A stretch of DNA of 64,000 nucleotides from Piscinibacter aquaticus. Lineage in GTDB: Bacteria > Pseudomonadota > Gammaproteobacteria > Burkholderiales > Burkholderiaceae_C. This document shows, piece by piece, positions 20,839 through 29,477 of the stretch. Position 1 is the first letter of the stretch. Every line of letters starts with the position of its first letter. Below the pieces are notes generated by a model. It was not told the origin of the DNA. It made no database searches and saw only the letters and a program-made list of their open reading frames with translations. The translations under genes and the position numbers were made by a program. Location: NCBI GenBank assembly GCA_007994965.1, contig VOPW01000001.1:2294001-2358000 (forward strand). Direction: 5' to 3'.

Positions 20839-21762
20839 ATGAAACGCTGGCTGATCGCCCTCTCGCTCGCTGTCTGCTCGATTCCGCTGCTGCCGCTGGA
20901 GGCCGAGGCCAAGCGCCTGGGCGGTGGCGGCAGCTCCGGCATGAAGCGCGACCTGCCGGCGCGCACCGCACCCGATGCGCCGCCGGCCAAGCCCGCCCAG
21001 AGCGGCAATGCCGCGCCGACCAATGCCGCCGCCCCGGCCGGCGCCACCGCCGCTGCCGCGGCGCCGAAGCGCTCGTGGATGGGTCCGATCGCCGGCTTGG
21101 CAGCGGGCCTCGGCTGGCCGCGCTGGCCAGCCACCTCGGCTTCGGCGAGGAACTGGCCAACTTCATGATGCTGGCGCTGCTGGCCATCGTCGCCATCGTG
21201 GTCGTGCGCCTGCTGATGCGCCGCTTTGCCGGCGGCCAGCGCGCACCGGCCGGGATGCAGCTGGCCGGCGCCGGCGCGCCAGTGCCGAACGACACCACCG
21301 CCCTGGCGTGCCGCCACGCCGATGTCCTCGGGCGCCGCAATGCCGCAGCCGGCCGCGTCCGCAGTGGCGGCGAACGCCCTGCCGGCCGACTTCGACGCCG
21401 ACGGCTTCGCGCGCATCGCCAAGATGATCTTCATCCGCCTGCAGGCCGCCAACGACGCCGGTGACCTGAACGACCTGCGTGCCTTCACGACGCCGGAGAT
21501 GTTCGCCGCGATCCGCCTCGAGCTGCAGGATCGCCAAGGCGCCGCGCAGCAGACCGACGTGGTGCAGATCGACGCCGAGGTGCTCGACGTGGCCGAGGAG
21601 GCCGACCGCCCGGTGGTCAGCGTGCGTTTCCACGGCCTGATCCGCGAGCTGCGCGAAGGCGGCGCGCATCCGTTCGACGAGGTGTGGCACCTGGTGAAGC
21701 CGCGCGATGGCAGCCGCGAATGGGCGATCGCCGGCATCCAGCAGCTGGCCGAGGCGCACTGA
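20839..21762 (+). CDS. Tim44-like domain protein
   Basis: About 305 residues. It has a signal peptide (MKRWLIALSLAVCSIPLLPLEAEA), a low-complexity Ala/Pro linker and one internal helix (FMMLALLAIVAIVVVRLLMRRF). The C-terminal domain (DFDADGFARIAKMIFIRLQ, DLRAFTTPEMFAAIR, DEVWHLVKP) matches the bacterial Tim44-like fold. In mitochondria Tim44 tethers Hsp70 to the import channel. The bacterial proteins are inner-membrane proteins with no settled role, although the domain is related to membrane-binding adaptors. The frame breaks near 21110 and near 21320 in opposite directions, so the second restores the first. The ATG at 20839 follows AAGGAACTG. The next gene starts four bases after its stop. 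Confidence 0.83.
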
Positions 21763-21765
21763 TCC

Positions 21766-22527
21766 GTGGGTGAACGACTGATCGTCCTCACCGGCCACTC
21801 GCGGGGGCTGGGCGCGGCCATCGCCGCGCAGTTGCTGCAGCCGGGACAGACGGTGGTCGGCATCTCCCGGCGGCGCAACGACGCGCTGGCCGCGCTGGCC
21901 ACCCAGCGCGGCGCCACGCTGGAGCAGTGGGCGGTCGATCTGGCCGACACGCTGCCTGCCGCGCAGCGCCTGCGCGATTGGCTCGCCGGCTTCGCGGCCG
22001 ATCGCTTCGCGCGCGTGGATCTCATCAACAACGCCGGGGCGATCACGCCGCCGGCGCCGCTGCGCGACAGCGATCTGGCGGCGCTTGCCGCCACGCTGCG
22101 CATCGACCTCGAAGCCACCGTGCTGCTCAGCGCCGCCTTCCTCGATGCCACGCGCGGCTGGCGCGGCGATCGACGCATCCTCAACATCTCCTCCGGCCTC
22201 GGCCGGCGCGCGATGGCCAGCAGCGCGGTCTACTGCGCCGCCAAGGCGGGCATGGACCACCTCACCCGCAGCCTCGCGCTCGAAGAGGCTTTGGTGAACA
22301 AGGGCGCACGGGTGATGTCGCTCGCGCCGGGCGTGATCGACACCGACATGCAGGTGCAGCTGCGCGGCGCCGATGCCGCAGCCTTCCCGGACCGCGAGCG
22401 CTTCGTCGCGCTGCAGCGCGAGGGCCTGCTGACGAGCGCCGAGGCGGCGGCGGCCCGCGTCCTGGCTTGCCTGGAACGCGCCGATTTCGGCCGCGAGCCG
22501 ATCGGCGACGTGCGCGAACTGGCCTGA
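21766..22527 (+). CDS. Short-chain dehydrogenase/reductase
   Basis: NAD(P)-dependent oxidoreductase, 253 residues, classical SDR. The cofactor site is TGHSRGLGAAIA near residue 9, a variant of TGxxxGxG, followed by INNAGAI. The catalytic Ser is in ILNISSGLG and the Tyr-x-x-x-Lys is YCAAKAG. PGVIDTDMQ follows. The sequence resembles the sepiapterin-reductase-like and benzil-reductase-like group more than acyl-carrier reductases, but the substrate is unknown. The start is GTG at 21766, four bases after the Tim44-like stop, so the two are likely one transcript. The frame is intact. Confidence 0.88.
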   Translation: MGERLIVLTGHSRGLGAAIAAQLLQPGQTVVGISRRRNDALAALATQRGATLEQWAVDLADTLPAAQRLRDWLAGFAADRFARVDLINNAGAITPPAPLRDSDLAALAATLRIDLEATVLLSAAFLDATRGWRGDRRILNISSGLGRRAMASSAVYCAAKAGMDHLTRSLALEEALVNKGARVMSLAPGVIDTDMQVQLRGADAAAFPDRERFVALQREGLLTSAEAAAARVLACLERADFGREPIGDVRELA

Positions 22528-22531
22528 AAGC

Positions 22532-22793
22532 TCACGAGCGCTGCGCGGCGGCCGGCTTCTGCGCCAGGGCGGGTCGGCGCGATGCGCTTGCCCGTCACGA
22601 CCACCCGCGGCAGCTGGGCCACACGCGGCGCCAGCACCACCGCGCGGCGCGCCACGATCTCCACCGTCGGCAGCGTGGCCACGCGCACCGTGCGATCGGC
22701 GGCCTGCGCCTGCGTGGCGCTGAAGGCGGCGGCGAGCGTGGCGCCGAGCATCAGGGCGGTGGTGACGATGTGGCCGGTGGCGTTGCGGTTCAT
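22532..22793 (-). CDS. Small exported protein with TLPTVEIV and VVVTGKR motifs
   Basis: About 87 residues of unknown function. It has a signal peptide with a clear cleavage region (ALMLGATLAAAFSATQAQAA), then VRVATLPTVEIVARRAVVL and RVAQLPRVVVTGKRIAPTR. The first motif is shared with the protein at 1293-1523, and the second looks like an internal copy of the same theme (hydrophobic strand followed by GKR or ARR). The ribosome binding site AGGAG lies six bases before the ATG at 22793. One base is lost near 22570; joining there gives the end ALAQKPAAAQRS and a stop at 22532, five bases from the convergent SDR stop. The mature protein is probably periplasmic. Confidence 0.6.
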
Positions 22794-22960
22794 GGTGGGC
22801 TCCTGGTATCGATGGAACGCAGTATCGGAACGGCCCGGCACCGGCGCGAGCGGCTTGCGACACGCTGCAGCCACGGCGGAATGAACTGCATCGCATGGCG
22901 ATGAACCGGCGCCGCTTTGCCGGCAGAATCCGCGGCCATTGCCCTCGCGAGAAACCAACG

Positions 22961-24972
22961 ATGCGCCGAATCGCCCTGCTCGCCAGCCTGTGCCTGAGCG
23001 CCTGCACCGCGGTGCCGCCCGGCACGTCGCCGCGCGATGCCGCGCCGTCCGCCGCGGCGGCCGCCACCGTCGCACCCAACCCCAACCTGATGGTGCAGGG
23101 CATCCCGCCGGTGCCCACCTCGCTGGTCGAGCAGGTGGCGCGCTACACCGACTTCCGCGGCCACAACTTGGTCGAGTGGCACCCGCAGCGGCGCGAACTG
23201 CTGGTCAGCCACCGCCGCGCCGGCGGCAGCACGCTGCAGCTGTTTCGCGTGGCCTCGCCGATGGCCGAACCCGAACCACTGACCGACTTCAGCGAACCGG
23301 TGCGCCGCGCCACCTGGGAGCCGCGCCGCGGCGACTACCTCGTCTTCGCACGCAGCAACGGCGGCGACGAGGCCGACCAGCTCTACCGGCTCGATCTTGA
23401 CAGCCGCAACGTCACGCTGCTGACCGACCCGACACGCCGCCACGGCATCGAGCAGTGGCTCAATCGATCGAGCCAGTTGCTGGTGAGCTCGGTGCCGCTG
23501 GACCGCACGGCGCAAGGCGGCTCCCGCGACGAGGTGAGCCAGGTGCTCACGTTGATCGACCCGGCCCAGCCGACCCGCCAGCGGCGCGTGGCCGAACTGC
23601 CGGGCACTGGCTGGGGCGTCGGCGGCGTCTCGCGCGACGACCGGCAGGTGGCGCTGACGCGCTACCTCTCGGCCACCGAGAGCGGTGTGGCTGCTCGACC
23701 TCGCCACCGGGCGGCGCACGCAAGTGCTGCCCGCGCCGGGCTCGAAGGAGCAAGGCACCTTTTTCGCCGGCCCGTTCCAGTCCGATGGACTGGGCCTGTG
23801 GGTGCGCAGCGACCGCGGCGGCGAATTCCGCCAGCTGTGGCGCTACGACCTGCGCCGCCGCACGCTGCAGCCGGTGTCGGCGCACATTCCCTGGGACGTC
23901 GACGGTCTGGAGCTCACGCGCGACGGCCGCGTGCTGGTCGCGCAGGTGAACGTCGATGGCCGCGGCGAACTGCGCCTGTTCGATGCGCGCACGCTGAAGG
24001 AGCGCCCCGCACCGGTGCTGCCCGCCGGCAGCGTGCGCGAGATCGGCGTGCACCCGGGCACTGGCGAGATCGCCGTGGCGATCGACGGCGCGCAGGGGCC
24101 GAGCGCGGTGGTCTCGCTCGCCGTCTGGCGATCGCGCCGAGGCCTGGACGCGCGCGCAGGCCGCGCCGGGGGTCGATCCGACACGCTTCGTCGATCAGCA
24201 GATCGTGCGCTGGAAGAGCTTCGACGGCCGCAGCATCTCCGGCCTGCTGAGCCTGCCGCCGGAGCGCTTCGGCGGCCGCCGGCCGGTGCTCATCGACATC
24301 CATGGCGGCCCCGAAGCACAGGCCCGCATGGGCTTCCTCGGCCGCGACAACCACTACCTCGAAGACCTCGGCATCGCGATCATCCGGCCCAACGTGCGCG
24401 GCTCGTCGGGCTACGGCCGCAGCTTCCTGACGCTGGACAACGGCATGAAGCGCGAGGATGCGGTGAAGGACATCGGCGCGCTGCTCGACTGGATCGCTGC
24501 ACAGCCGCGGCTGGATGCTTCACGCGTGGTGGTGCGCGGCGGCAGCTACGGCGGCTACATGAGCCGGGCGGTGGCGGCCACCTACCCTGACCGCATCGCC
24601 GGCGCGATCGACATCGTCGGCATCTCCAACTTCGTGACCTTCCTGCGCAACACCGAGAGCTACCGGCGTGACCTGCGCCGCGTCGAATACGGCGACGAGC
24701 GCGATCCGGCGATGCGCGAATTCCTCGAGCGCATCTCACCCACGACGAACGCCGCGAAGATCGTCAAGCCGCTGTTCGTGGTGCAGGGTCGCAACGATCC
24801 GCGCGTGCCCTACACCGAAGCCGAGCAGATCGTGGCCAAGGTGCGCGAGCGCGGCACGCCGGTGTGGTACCTGCGCGCCGAGAACGAGGGCCACGGCTTC
24901 CAGCGCAAGGAGAACGCCAACTACCTGTTCTGGGCGACGACGCTGTTCCTGCGCGAGACGCTGCTGAAGTGA
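22961..24972 (+). CDS. S9 family peptidase lipoprotein (acylaminoacyl/dipeptidyl peptidase type)
   Basis: Serine peptidase of the prolyl oligopeptidase clan. The ATG at 22961 gives a lipoprotein signal (MRRIALLASLCLSAC), so the enzyme is probably anchored in the periplasm. Residues about 60-400 form the WD-like beta-propeller. The C-terminal alpha/beta-hydrolase domain carries the nucleophile in GGSYGGYMS, the Asp in QGRNDPRVP and the His in NEGHGFQ. The oxyanion region is DIHGGPEAQ. The frame breaks near 23685 (SATESGV to WLLDLATG) and near 24135 (just before the RWKSFDGRSISGLL segment). Length after joining, about 670 residues, fits the family. An upstream in-frame ATG at 22895 is rejected because it precedes the lipoprotein signal. 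Confidence 0.9.
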
Positions 24973-24994
24973 CGCCGCATGGCGGCGGCGGAGG

Positions 24995-25153
24995 CTACTT
25001 CTGCGCGGCGGCGGCGCGGGCGCGCGCCTCGTCCTCGTGCATGTGCTTGAGGAAGAAGCGCACGTAGAAGGCACCCATGCCCAGCGTGATAGCGATCACC
25101 GCGGCGCTGAGCAGGCCGTAGTCGGTGGAGAAGAAGTCGCGGAGTGCGTGCAT
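24995..25153 (-). CDS. DUF3149 small membrane protein
   Basis: A 52-residue inner-membrane protein: MHALRDFFSTDYGLL, one transmembrane helix (LSAAVIAITLGMGAFYVRFFL), then a charged tail (KHMHEDEARARAAAAQK). The pattern FSTDYGL followed by a single helix and a basic/acidic tail is that of DUF3149, a family of very short betaproteobacterial proteins with no known role. The start is set by a strong AGGAGG about eight bases upstream; an in-frame upstream ATG at 25228 lacks such a site. It is convergent with the S9 peptidase and in the same direction as the 2OG dioxygenase gene, 76 bases behind it. Confidence 0.8.
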   Translation of the reverse strand: MHALRDFFSTDYGLLSAAVIAITLGMGAFYVRFFLKHMHEDEARARAAAAQK

Positions 25154-25229
25154 GAGGAGTCCTCCTTCCTGTCGATGAAGGAGAGTCTCTTCCTCATGCC
25201 CCCGGGGTGCGTTGTGCTGGGTCAACACT

Positions 25230-25976
25230 TCATCGCGGCGGCTGCGGATCCTGGAATCCGTGCGCGCGGAAGGTCAACACCAGCGTGTCGCGGTGGCCGC
25301 CGGGCGCGGCCGGCTGGATCGGCGTGGTCTCGTGGATCACGCGTTCGTCGTCGAGCAGCAGCGCGGTCCAGGGCCGCGTCAGCGTGAAGCGCAGGCCGCT
25401 CGGCCCCTGCGCATCGAACACGCGCGATTCGCCGCCCTTCACGCCCTCGCGGGCGACGAGGATCACCGCGACGAAATCGACGCCGTCGCGGTGCGCGCCT
25501 TCCGGCGTGGGCCGGCCGATGCCGCCTTCGGTGTCGATGCGGAACTGGTGCGCTTCGACGTACCAGGGCTGCTCGCCCTTGCGCGCCGAGAACGCGGTGC
25601 CCAGCGCGACCAGCAGCTTCGCGAACGCAGGATCGTTCGCCAGCGCCGGCTCCAGTGGCTCGAACCAGCGCTCGATGCCGCCATGCAGCGCGTTGTACGA
25701 CTCCGGCTGCCAGTGCGCGCGGTGCGGCACCGCGGTGACGCTGCCGCCGGTGACGATGAAGCTGCCGTGGCGGCGGCGCCGGTAGCGGCCGCCGTCGCGC
25801 AGGTAGGCGTCGGGCGGCAGGCGGTTCCACGAGGGCGACCAGGCGTCGAGCGCGGCGAGATCGAGGCCGGTGAGCTGCGCGAGCCCCTCGGGCGCGAGCG
25901 TGGCATGGCCGTCGCGGAACAGGGCGTCGTCGAGCGCGGTCGGGTGCGTGATCGGGGGAGCGAGCAGCTGCGTCAT
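25230..25976 (-). CDS. 2-oxoglutarate/Fe(II) dioxygenase (PF10014, isoleucine-dioxygenase-like)
   Basis: A 248-residue non-heme iron oxygenase. The iron-binding facial triad is visible as HRD in EGAHRDGVDF and the distal His in ERVIHETTPI, followed by the 2-oxoglutarate-binding Arg in GGHRDTLVLTFR. N-terminal blocks FRDGHATLAPEGL and GGRYRRRRHGSF match the 2OG-Fe dioxygenase family (PF10014) that includes the Bacillus L-isoleucine 4-hydroxylase. A free amino acid is therefore a plausible substrate, but it is not shown. The start is the ATG at 25976 and the frame is intact. No amino-acid biosynthesis gene is next to it, and nothing suggests an operon beyond the DUF3149 gene. Confidence 0.85.
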   Translation of the reverse strand: MTQLLAPPITHPTALDDALFRDGHATLAPEGLAQLTGLDLAALDAWSPSWNRLPPDAYLRDGGRYRRRRHGSFIVTGGSVTAVPHRAHWQPESYNALHGGIERWFEPLEPALANDPAFAKLLVALGTAFSARKGEQPWYVEAHQFRIDTEGGIGRPTPEGAHRDGVDFVAVILVAREGVKGGESRVFDAQGPSGLRFTLTRPWTALLLDDERVIHETTPIQPAAPGGHRDTLVLTFRAHGFQDPQPPR

Positions 25977-26188
25977 GCCCCGAATGATGCCTTCTCTGCG
26001 CGCCGGCCTCAGACGCGGTGGCGCTGCCGAGTTCCGTCGAAGGCGACGCTTTCACCCCGCGTTACCCGGGCCCACACAACTTCACCCAGCGCGGGCACAC
26101 GGTTCACGCAGCAGCGCCATCGTGCCCAGGCCGCGGGCGAATGCGCCTGCGGACTTCACTCACGAAAGCTGACAAAAGGAGTCTCTCC

Positions 26189-26709
26189 ATGAAGAAGATC
26201 GCCAACGCTCTCCTGTGTGTCTCGATGCTCGGCGCAGCCGCCGCGCACGCCGAAGGCCTGTCGGTCGGCGGCAGCCTGGCCAGCACCAAGTGGAAGGGCG
26301 ACGACATCGGCGGCCTGTCCACCGACAAGTCGGCCACAGGCGGCAAGATCTACGGCGGGTATTCGTTCACGCCCAACTTCGGTCTCGAGGCCGGCTACGC
26401 CACCTTCGGCAAGTACAAGAGCGCCGCAGGCAGCGTGAAGGCCGACGGCTTCTTCGCCGACGCGGTGGGCACGCTGCCGCTGGGCAACGGCTTCTCGGCG
26501 CTGGGCCGCGTCGGCGTGTTCAACGGCAAGCTCGACAGCAGCCGGCCGGCGACGACCGCGGCACCAGCTACAAGGTCGGCGCCGGCGTGCAGTACGACTT
26601 CGACCCGAGGCTCGGCATCCGCGGCGAGTGGGAACGCTACCGCTTCGACGCGCTGGGCACGAAGTCGAACGCCGACATGTACTCGGTCGGCCTGAACTAC
26701 AAGTTCTGA
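26189..26709 (+). CDS. Small outer-membrane beta-barrel protein (OmpA-like/porin family)
   Basis: About 172 residues with a signal peptide (MKKIANALLCVSMLGAAAAHA). Amphipathic strands in an 8-stranded barrel pattern follow: GLSVGGSLASTKWKG, KIYGGYSFTPNFGLEAGYA, ADAVGTLPLGNGFSALGRVG, YKVGAGVQYDFDPRLGIRGE. The C terminus is YSVGLNYKF, where the terminal Phe is the outer-membrane insertion signal. AAAGGAG precedes the ATG at 26189. The frame shifts near 26560 (between SRPA and GDDRGTSYKVG). Similar proteins are annotated as outer membrane beta-barrel or OmpW/OmpA-like; the pore or adhesion role is unknown. Confidence 0.83.
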
Positions 26710-26716
26710 CGCCGCT

Positions 26717-27738
26717 TCAAGAACCGTAACGCTGGCGGGCCAGGGCCGCGCCCTTCGCCAGCGCTTCGAGCTTCTTCACCGCCACCTCGCGCGACATCGG
26801 CGCGAGGCCGCAGTTCGTGCAGGGGAAGAGACGCTCCTTCGGCACGAACTGCAGCGCGCGGCCGATCGTGTCGGCCACTTCCTCCGGCGTCTCGATCACG
26901 TCGGAGGCCACGTCGATCACGCCCACCATGACGTCCTTGCCCTCGAGCAGCGCCATCAGCTCGGGCGGCACATGCGAGTGATAGCACTCGAGAGACACCG
27001 GTCGATGCGGCCCTTGGCGAGCGCCGGGAAGACCTGCTCGTACTGGCGCCACTCCTGGCCGAGGGTGTTCTTCCAGTCCACGTTGGCCTGGATGCCGTAG
27101 CCGTAGCAGATGTGCACCGCGGTCTTGCACTTCAGGCCCTGCGCGGCGCGCTCCAGCGCGGCCACGCCCCACTCGGCGGCCTCCTTCATGTAGACGTTGA
27201 AGGCCGGTTCGTCGAACTGCACGATGTCGACGCCATCGGCTTCCAGCGCCAGCGCCTCCTGGTTGAGCAGCTCGGCGAAGGCGAAGGCCAGCTTGACCTT
27301 GTCGCCGTAGTAGCGGTCGGCCACGGTGTCGACGATGGTCATCGGGCCGGGCAGCGTGAACTTCAGCTTGTGCTTCGTGTGGGCGCGGGCCGCGCGCGCT
27401 TCCATCGCATGCACCCGACCCGAAAGGCGCAGCGGCGCCACCACCTGCGGCACCATCGCGTCGTAGCGGTTGTTGCGGATGCCCATCTTCACCTTGTGCT
27501 CGAAGTCGATGCCTTCGACGCGCTCGACGAAGCCGTGCACGAAATGCTGCCGGGCCTGCTCGCCATCGCCGACGATGTCCAGGCCGGCGTCTTCCTGCTC
27601 CTTGATGGCCAGCAGCGTGGCGTCGCGCTTGGCCGCGTCGAGCTCGGGGCCGCTGCTGCGCCATTGCGGCCACAGCTTCTCGGTTTCGGCCAGCCAGCCG
27701 GGCTTGGGCAGGCTGCCCGCGATGCAGGTGTCGAACAT
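26717..27738 (-). CDS. Cobalamin-independent methionine synthase, short MetE-like form
   Basis: Methyltransferase that would transfer a methyl group to homocysteine. It has about 340 residues and corresponds to the catalytic C-terminal half of MetE; the N-terminal duplicate domain is absent. The zinc ligands are present: His and Cys in VHICYGYG, a Glu (SLECYHSH) and Cys in FPCTNCGL. GDGEQ and QFDEPAFN are other family blocks. This fits the short core-MetE/MesD group, some members of which use a different methyl donor from full-length MetE, but no DUF1852 (MesX) gene is seen beside it. The frame breaks near 27000. It follows the S4 gene in the same orientation after 42 bases. Confidence 0.85.
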
Positions 27739-27780
27739 GGGTCGGTGCCTCGAAAGAGTCAGGCGCCGATGGTGGCGGAT

Positions 27781-28015
27781 TCAGCCGCCCGCTGCATCGG
27801 GATCGGCCATGACGCGCACGCGTGCGCCGGCCACGGCGACCACCGCCCGCGCGGATCTTGCAGGTCTTGCGCAGTTCGTCGCGGCCGTCGACCTGCACGC
27901 GACCGTCGGCCACCATCGACTTGGCGGCGCCGCCGCTGGGCGCGAGGCCGGTGGCCTTGAGCAGCGCATCGAGCGTGATGAACTCGCCGCGCAGCGGAAA
28001 ATCGATCAGTTGCAT
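27781..28015 (-). CDS. S4-domain RNA-binding protein (YbcJ-like)
   Basis: About 77 residues consisting of a single S4 domain: FPLRGEFITLDALLKATGLAPSGGAAKSMVADGRVQVDGRDELRKTCKIRAG, then VVAVAGARVRV after a frame shift near 27840. The GGxAK and GxVxVxG core is that of the YbcJ/S4 single-domain proteins thought to bind RNA, possibly on the ribosome. The ATG at 28015 overlaps the last codons of the LLM oxidoreductase (stop at 28006), so it is translationally coupled to it. Joined end: MADPDAAGG. Confidence 0.78.
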
Positions 28016-29019
28016 GCGGCCACCCTCGCCTCGAGGCCGAACTCGCGCGCGAGCAGCGCATACGAGCGGCGCCGCACTGCCGGGTCGAAGGCCCAGGTGT
28101 TGATCACCAGCTCGTCGAGCTGCAGCTCGGCCGCCAGCACCCGCAGCCGCGTCGCCACTTCGCCCGCCTCACCGACGAAGGCCTTGGCGCGCAATGCCGC
28201 GAGCGACGCGTCGTCCTCGGGACGGAAGCCCTTGGCGGCGAGCACCGCGGGATCGCGCAGCGGCCCGAGCACGCCGCGCTGCCGGTCGAGCCGCCAGTGA
28301 TCGCGGCTCAGCGCATGGTGGCGGGCCTCGTCAGCACGTTCGGCCGCCAGCGCCCAGACGCAGATGGTGGCTTGCGGCTTCGGGTGCCGCTCGCTCGGCC
28401 GGTAGAGCTCGCGGTACAGCGACAGCGCGCGTTCGACGCCCTGCCCGTCCATGAAGAAGTAGGCGAAGGCATAGGGCAGCCCGAGGTGCGCGGCGAGCTG
28501 CGCACCATAGTCGGAGCTGCCGAGGATCCACAGCGTCGGCGACGTGGCGCCGCGAGGGTGCGCGGTGAGGCCGTGGTGCGCCGGCAGCGAGGTCCAGGCC
28601 TGCAGGTCCAGCACCTGCTCGGGAAACTGCTCGGCCGCGTGATGCGCGTTCGGGTTCAGCGCGCGGGCGAAGCGCATCTCGCCGCCGGGCGCACGGCCCA
28701 CGCCGAGATCGATGCGGCCGGGCGCCAGCGCCTCCAGCACGCGGAACTGCTCGGCCACCTTCAGCGCGCTGTAGTGGGTCAGCATCACGCCGGCGCTGCC
28801 GATGCGGATGCGCCGCGTGCGTGCGGCCACCGCGGCCATCAGCACCTCGGGCGCACTGCCGACGATGGTCGGCAGGCCGTGGTGCTCGCTCAGCCAGAAA
28901 CGCTCGTAGCCGAGCGCCTCGGCGTGCTCGGCGAGCGAGAGGGTGTCGCGGATGGCGGTGTCCTCGCACTGGCCTTCCAGGGCGACGGACTGGTCGAGAA
29001 CGGAGAGTCGAAGCGTCAT
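28006..29019 (-). CDS. LLM-class flavin-dependent oxidoreductase (MsnO8 family)
   Basis: Bacterial-luciferase-like flavin monooxygenase, 337 residues, frame intact. Family landmarks are the N-terminal strand LRLSVLDQSVA, WLSEHHGLPTIVGSAPEVL, IRIGSAGVMLTHYSALKVAEQFRVLE, PGRIDLGVGRAPG and the C-terminal VGEAGEVATRL and LDELVINTW. These are typical of the MsnO8-type subgroup. The substrate is unknown, and a separate flavin reductase, which such enzymes need, is not visible here. The start ATG at 29019 is preferred over one seven codons upstream. The gene overlaps the S4 gene start, and the methionine synthase follows, so the three may form one transcript. Confidence 0.87.
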   Translation of the reverse strand: MTLRLSVLDQSVALEGQCEDTAIRDTLSLAEHAEALGYERFWLSEHHGLPTIVGSAPEVLMAAVAARTRRIRIGSAGVMLTHYSALKVAEQFRVLEALAPGRIDLGVGRAPGGEMRFARALNPNAHHAAEQFPEQVLDLQAWTSLPAHHGLTAHPRGATSPTLWILGSSDYGAQLAAHLGLPYAFAYFFMDGQGVERALSLYRELYRPSERHPKPQATICVWALAAERADEARHHALSRDHWRLDRQRGVLGPLRDPAVLAAKGFRPEDDASLAALRAKAFVGEAGEVATRLRVLAAELQLDELVINTWAFDPAVRRRSYALLAREFGLEARVAACN

Positions 29020-29065
29020 GCGCGATGTGCAGCCCGGCAAAGACCGGAGCTTGTCACATCGCGCG

Positions 29066-29081
29066 CCGCGCTGCAGCGCGG
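29066..29081. repeat. Perfect 16-bp palindrome CCGCGCTGCAGCGCGG
   Basis: It lies in the 69-base gap between the LLM oxidoreductase start and the end of the His/Lys-rich protein gene. It could form an 8-bp stem with no loop in RNA (shorter in practice) or be a regulator site. No T tract follows on either strand. Confidence 0.3.
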
Positions 29082-29088
29082 TGCAGGC

Positions 29089-29477
29089 TCAGTCGTCGCG
29101 GCCGTGCTTGCCGTGGCCCTTGCCATGACCCTTGCCATGGCCCTTGCCTTCGTGCGGCTCGTATTCCGACGACTTGACGAAGTACACCGGCCGGCCGCAG
29201 GCGTCGTAGCGGTGGCAGTGCTTGTCCCACTTCTTCGCGTGGCCCGGCGGCACGTGCAGGTAGACCGGCTGCATCACCACGGGCGCGCCGGCTGGGCGAT
29301 GATCACCGGCTGCGGGTACAGCACCGGCGGCGGCGGCGCATTGCCGAAGTCGACGCGGCCGTAGACGCCCGGGGCGATTTCGCCGCCGACACTGACGTTG
29401 ATGACGGGTTGGCCGGCTGCGGCATGCAGGCTGGCCAGGGACAGGAGGCCGAGTGCGGCCAGGGTGCGGATCTTCAT
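29089..29477 (-). CDS. Exported protein with GHGK repeat tail, unknown function
   Basis: About 128 residues with a signal peptide (MKIRTLAALGLLSLASLHAAA) and a proline-rich middle (GNAPPPPVLYPQPV). A conserved-looking block follows, YLHVPPGHAKKWDKHCHRYDACGRPVYFV, which holds two Cys and several His. The C-terminal repeat is GKGHGKGHGKGHGKHGRDD. The tail is encoded by near-identical 12-base units. Related proteins occur in Burkholderiales without known function. The His/Cys content suggests metal binding, but this is inference. The frame shifts near 29288. The ATG at 29477 is the start of the signal peptide. It is divergent from the cold-shock gene. Confidence 0.65.

Noticed and set aside
25151..25170. 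An 11-base odd palindrome overlapping the DUF3149 ribosome binding site, as a sequestering hairpin
   Set aside because: The arms would leave a one-base loop, which cannot form, and the length is within chance for this composition.
29100..29160. The 12-base tandem units near the end of the His/Lys-rich gene as a non-coding repeat array
   Set aside because: They encode the GKGHGK tail in frame and have only about four copies, so they are a coding low-complexity repeat.
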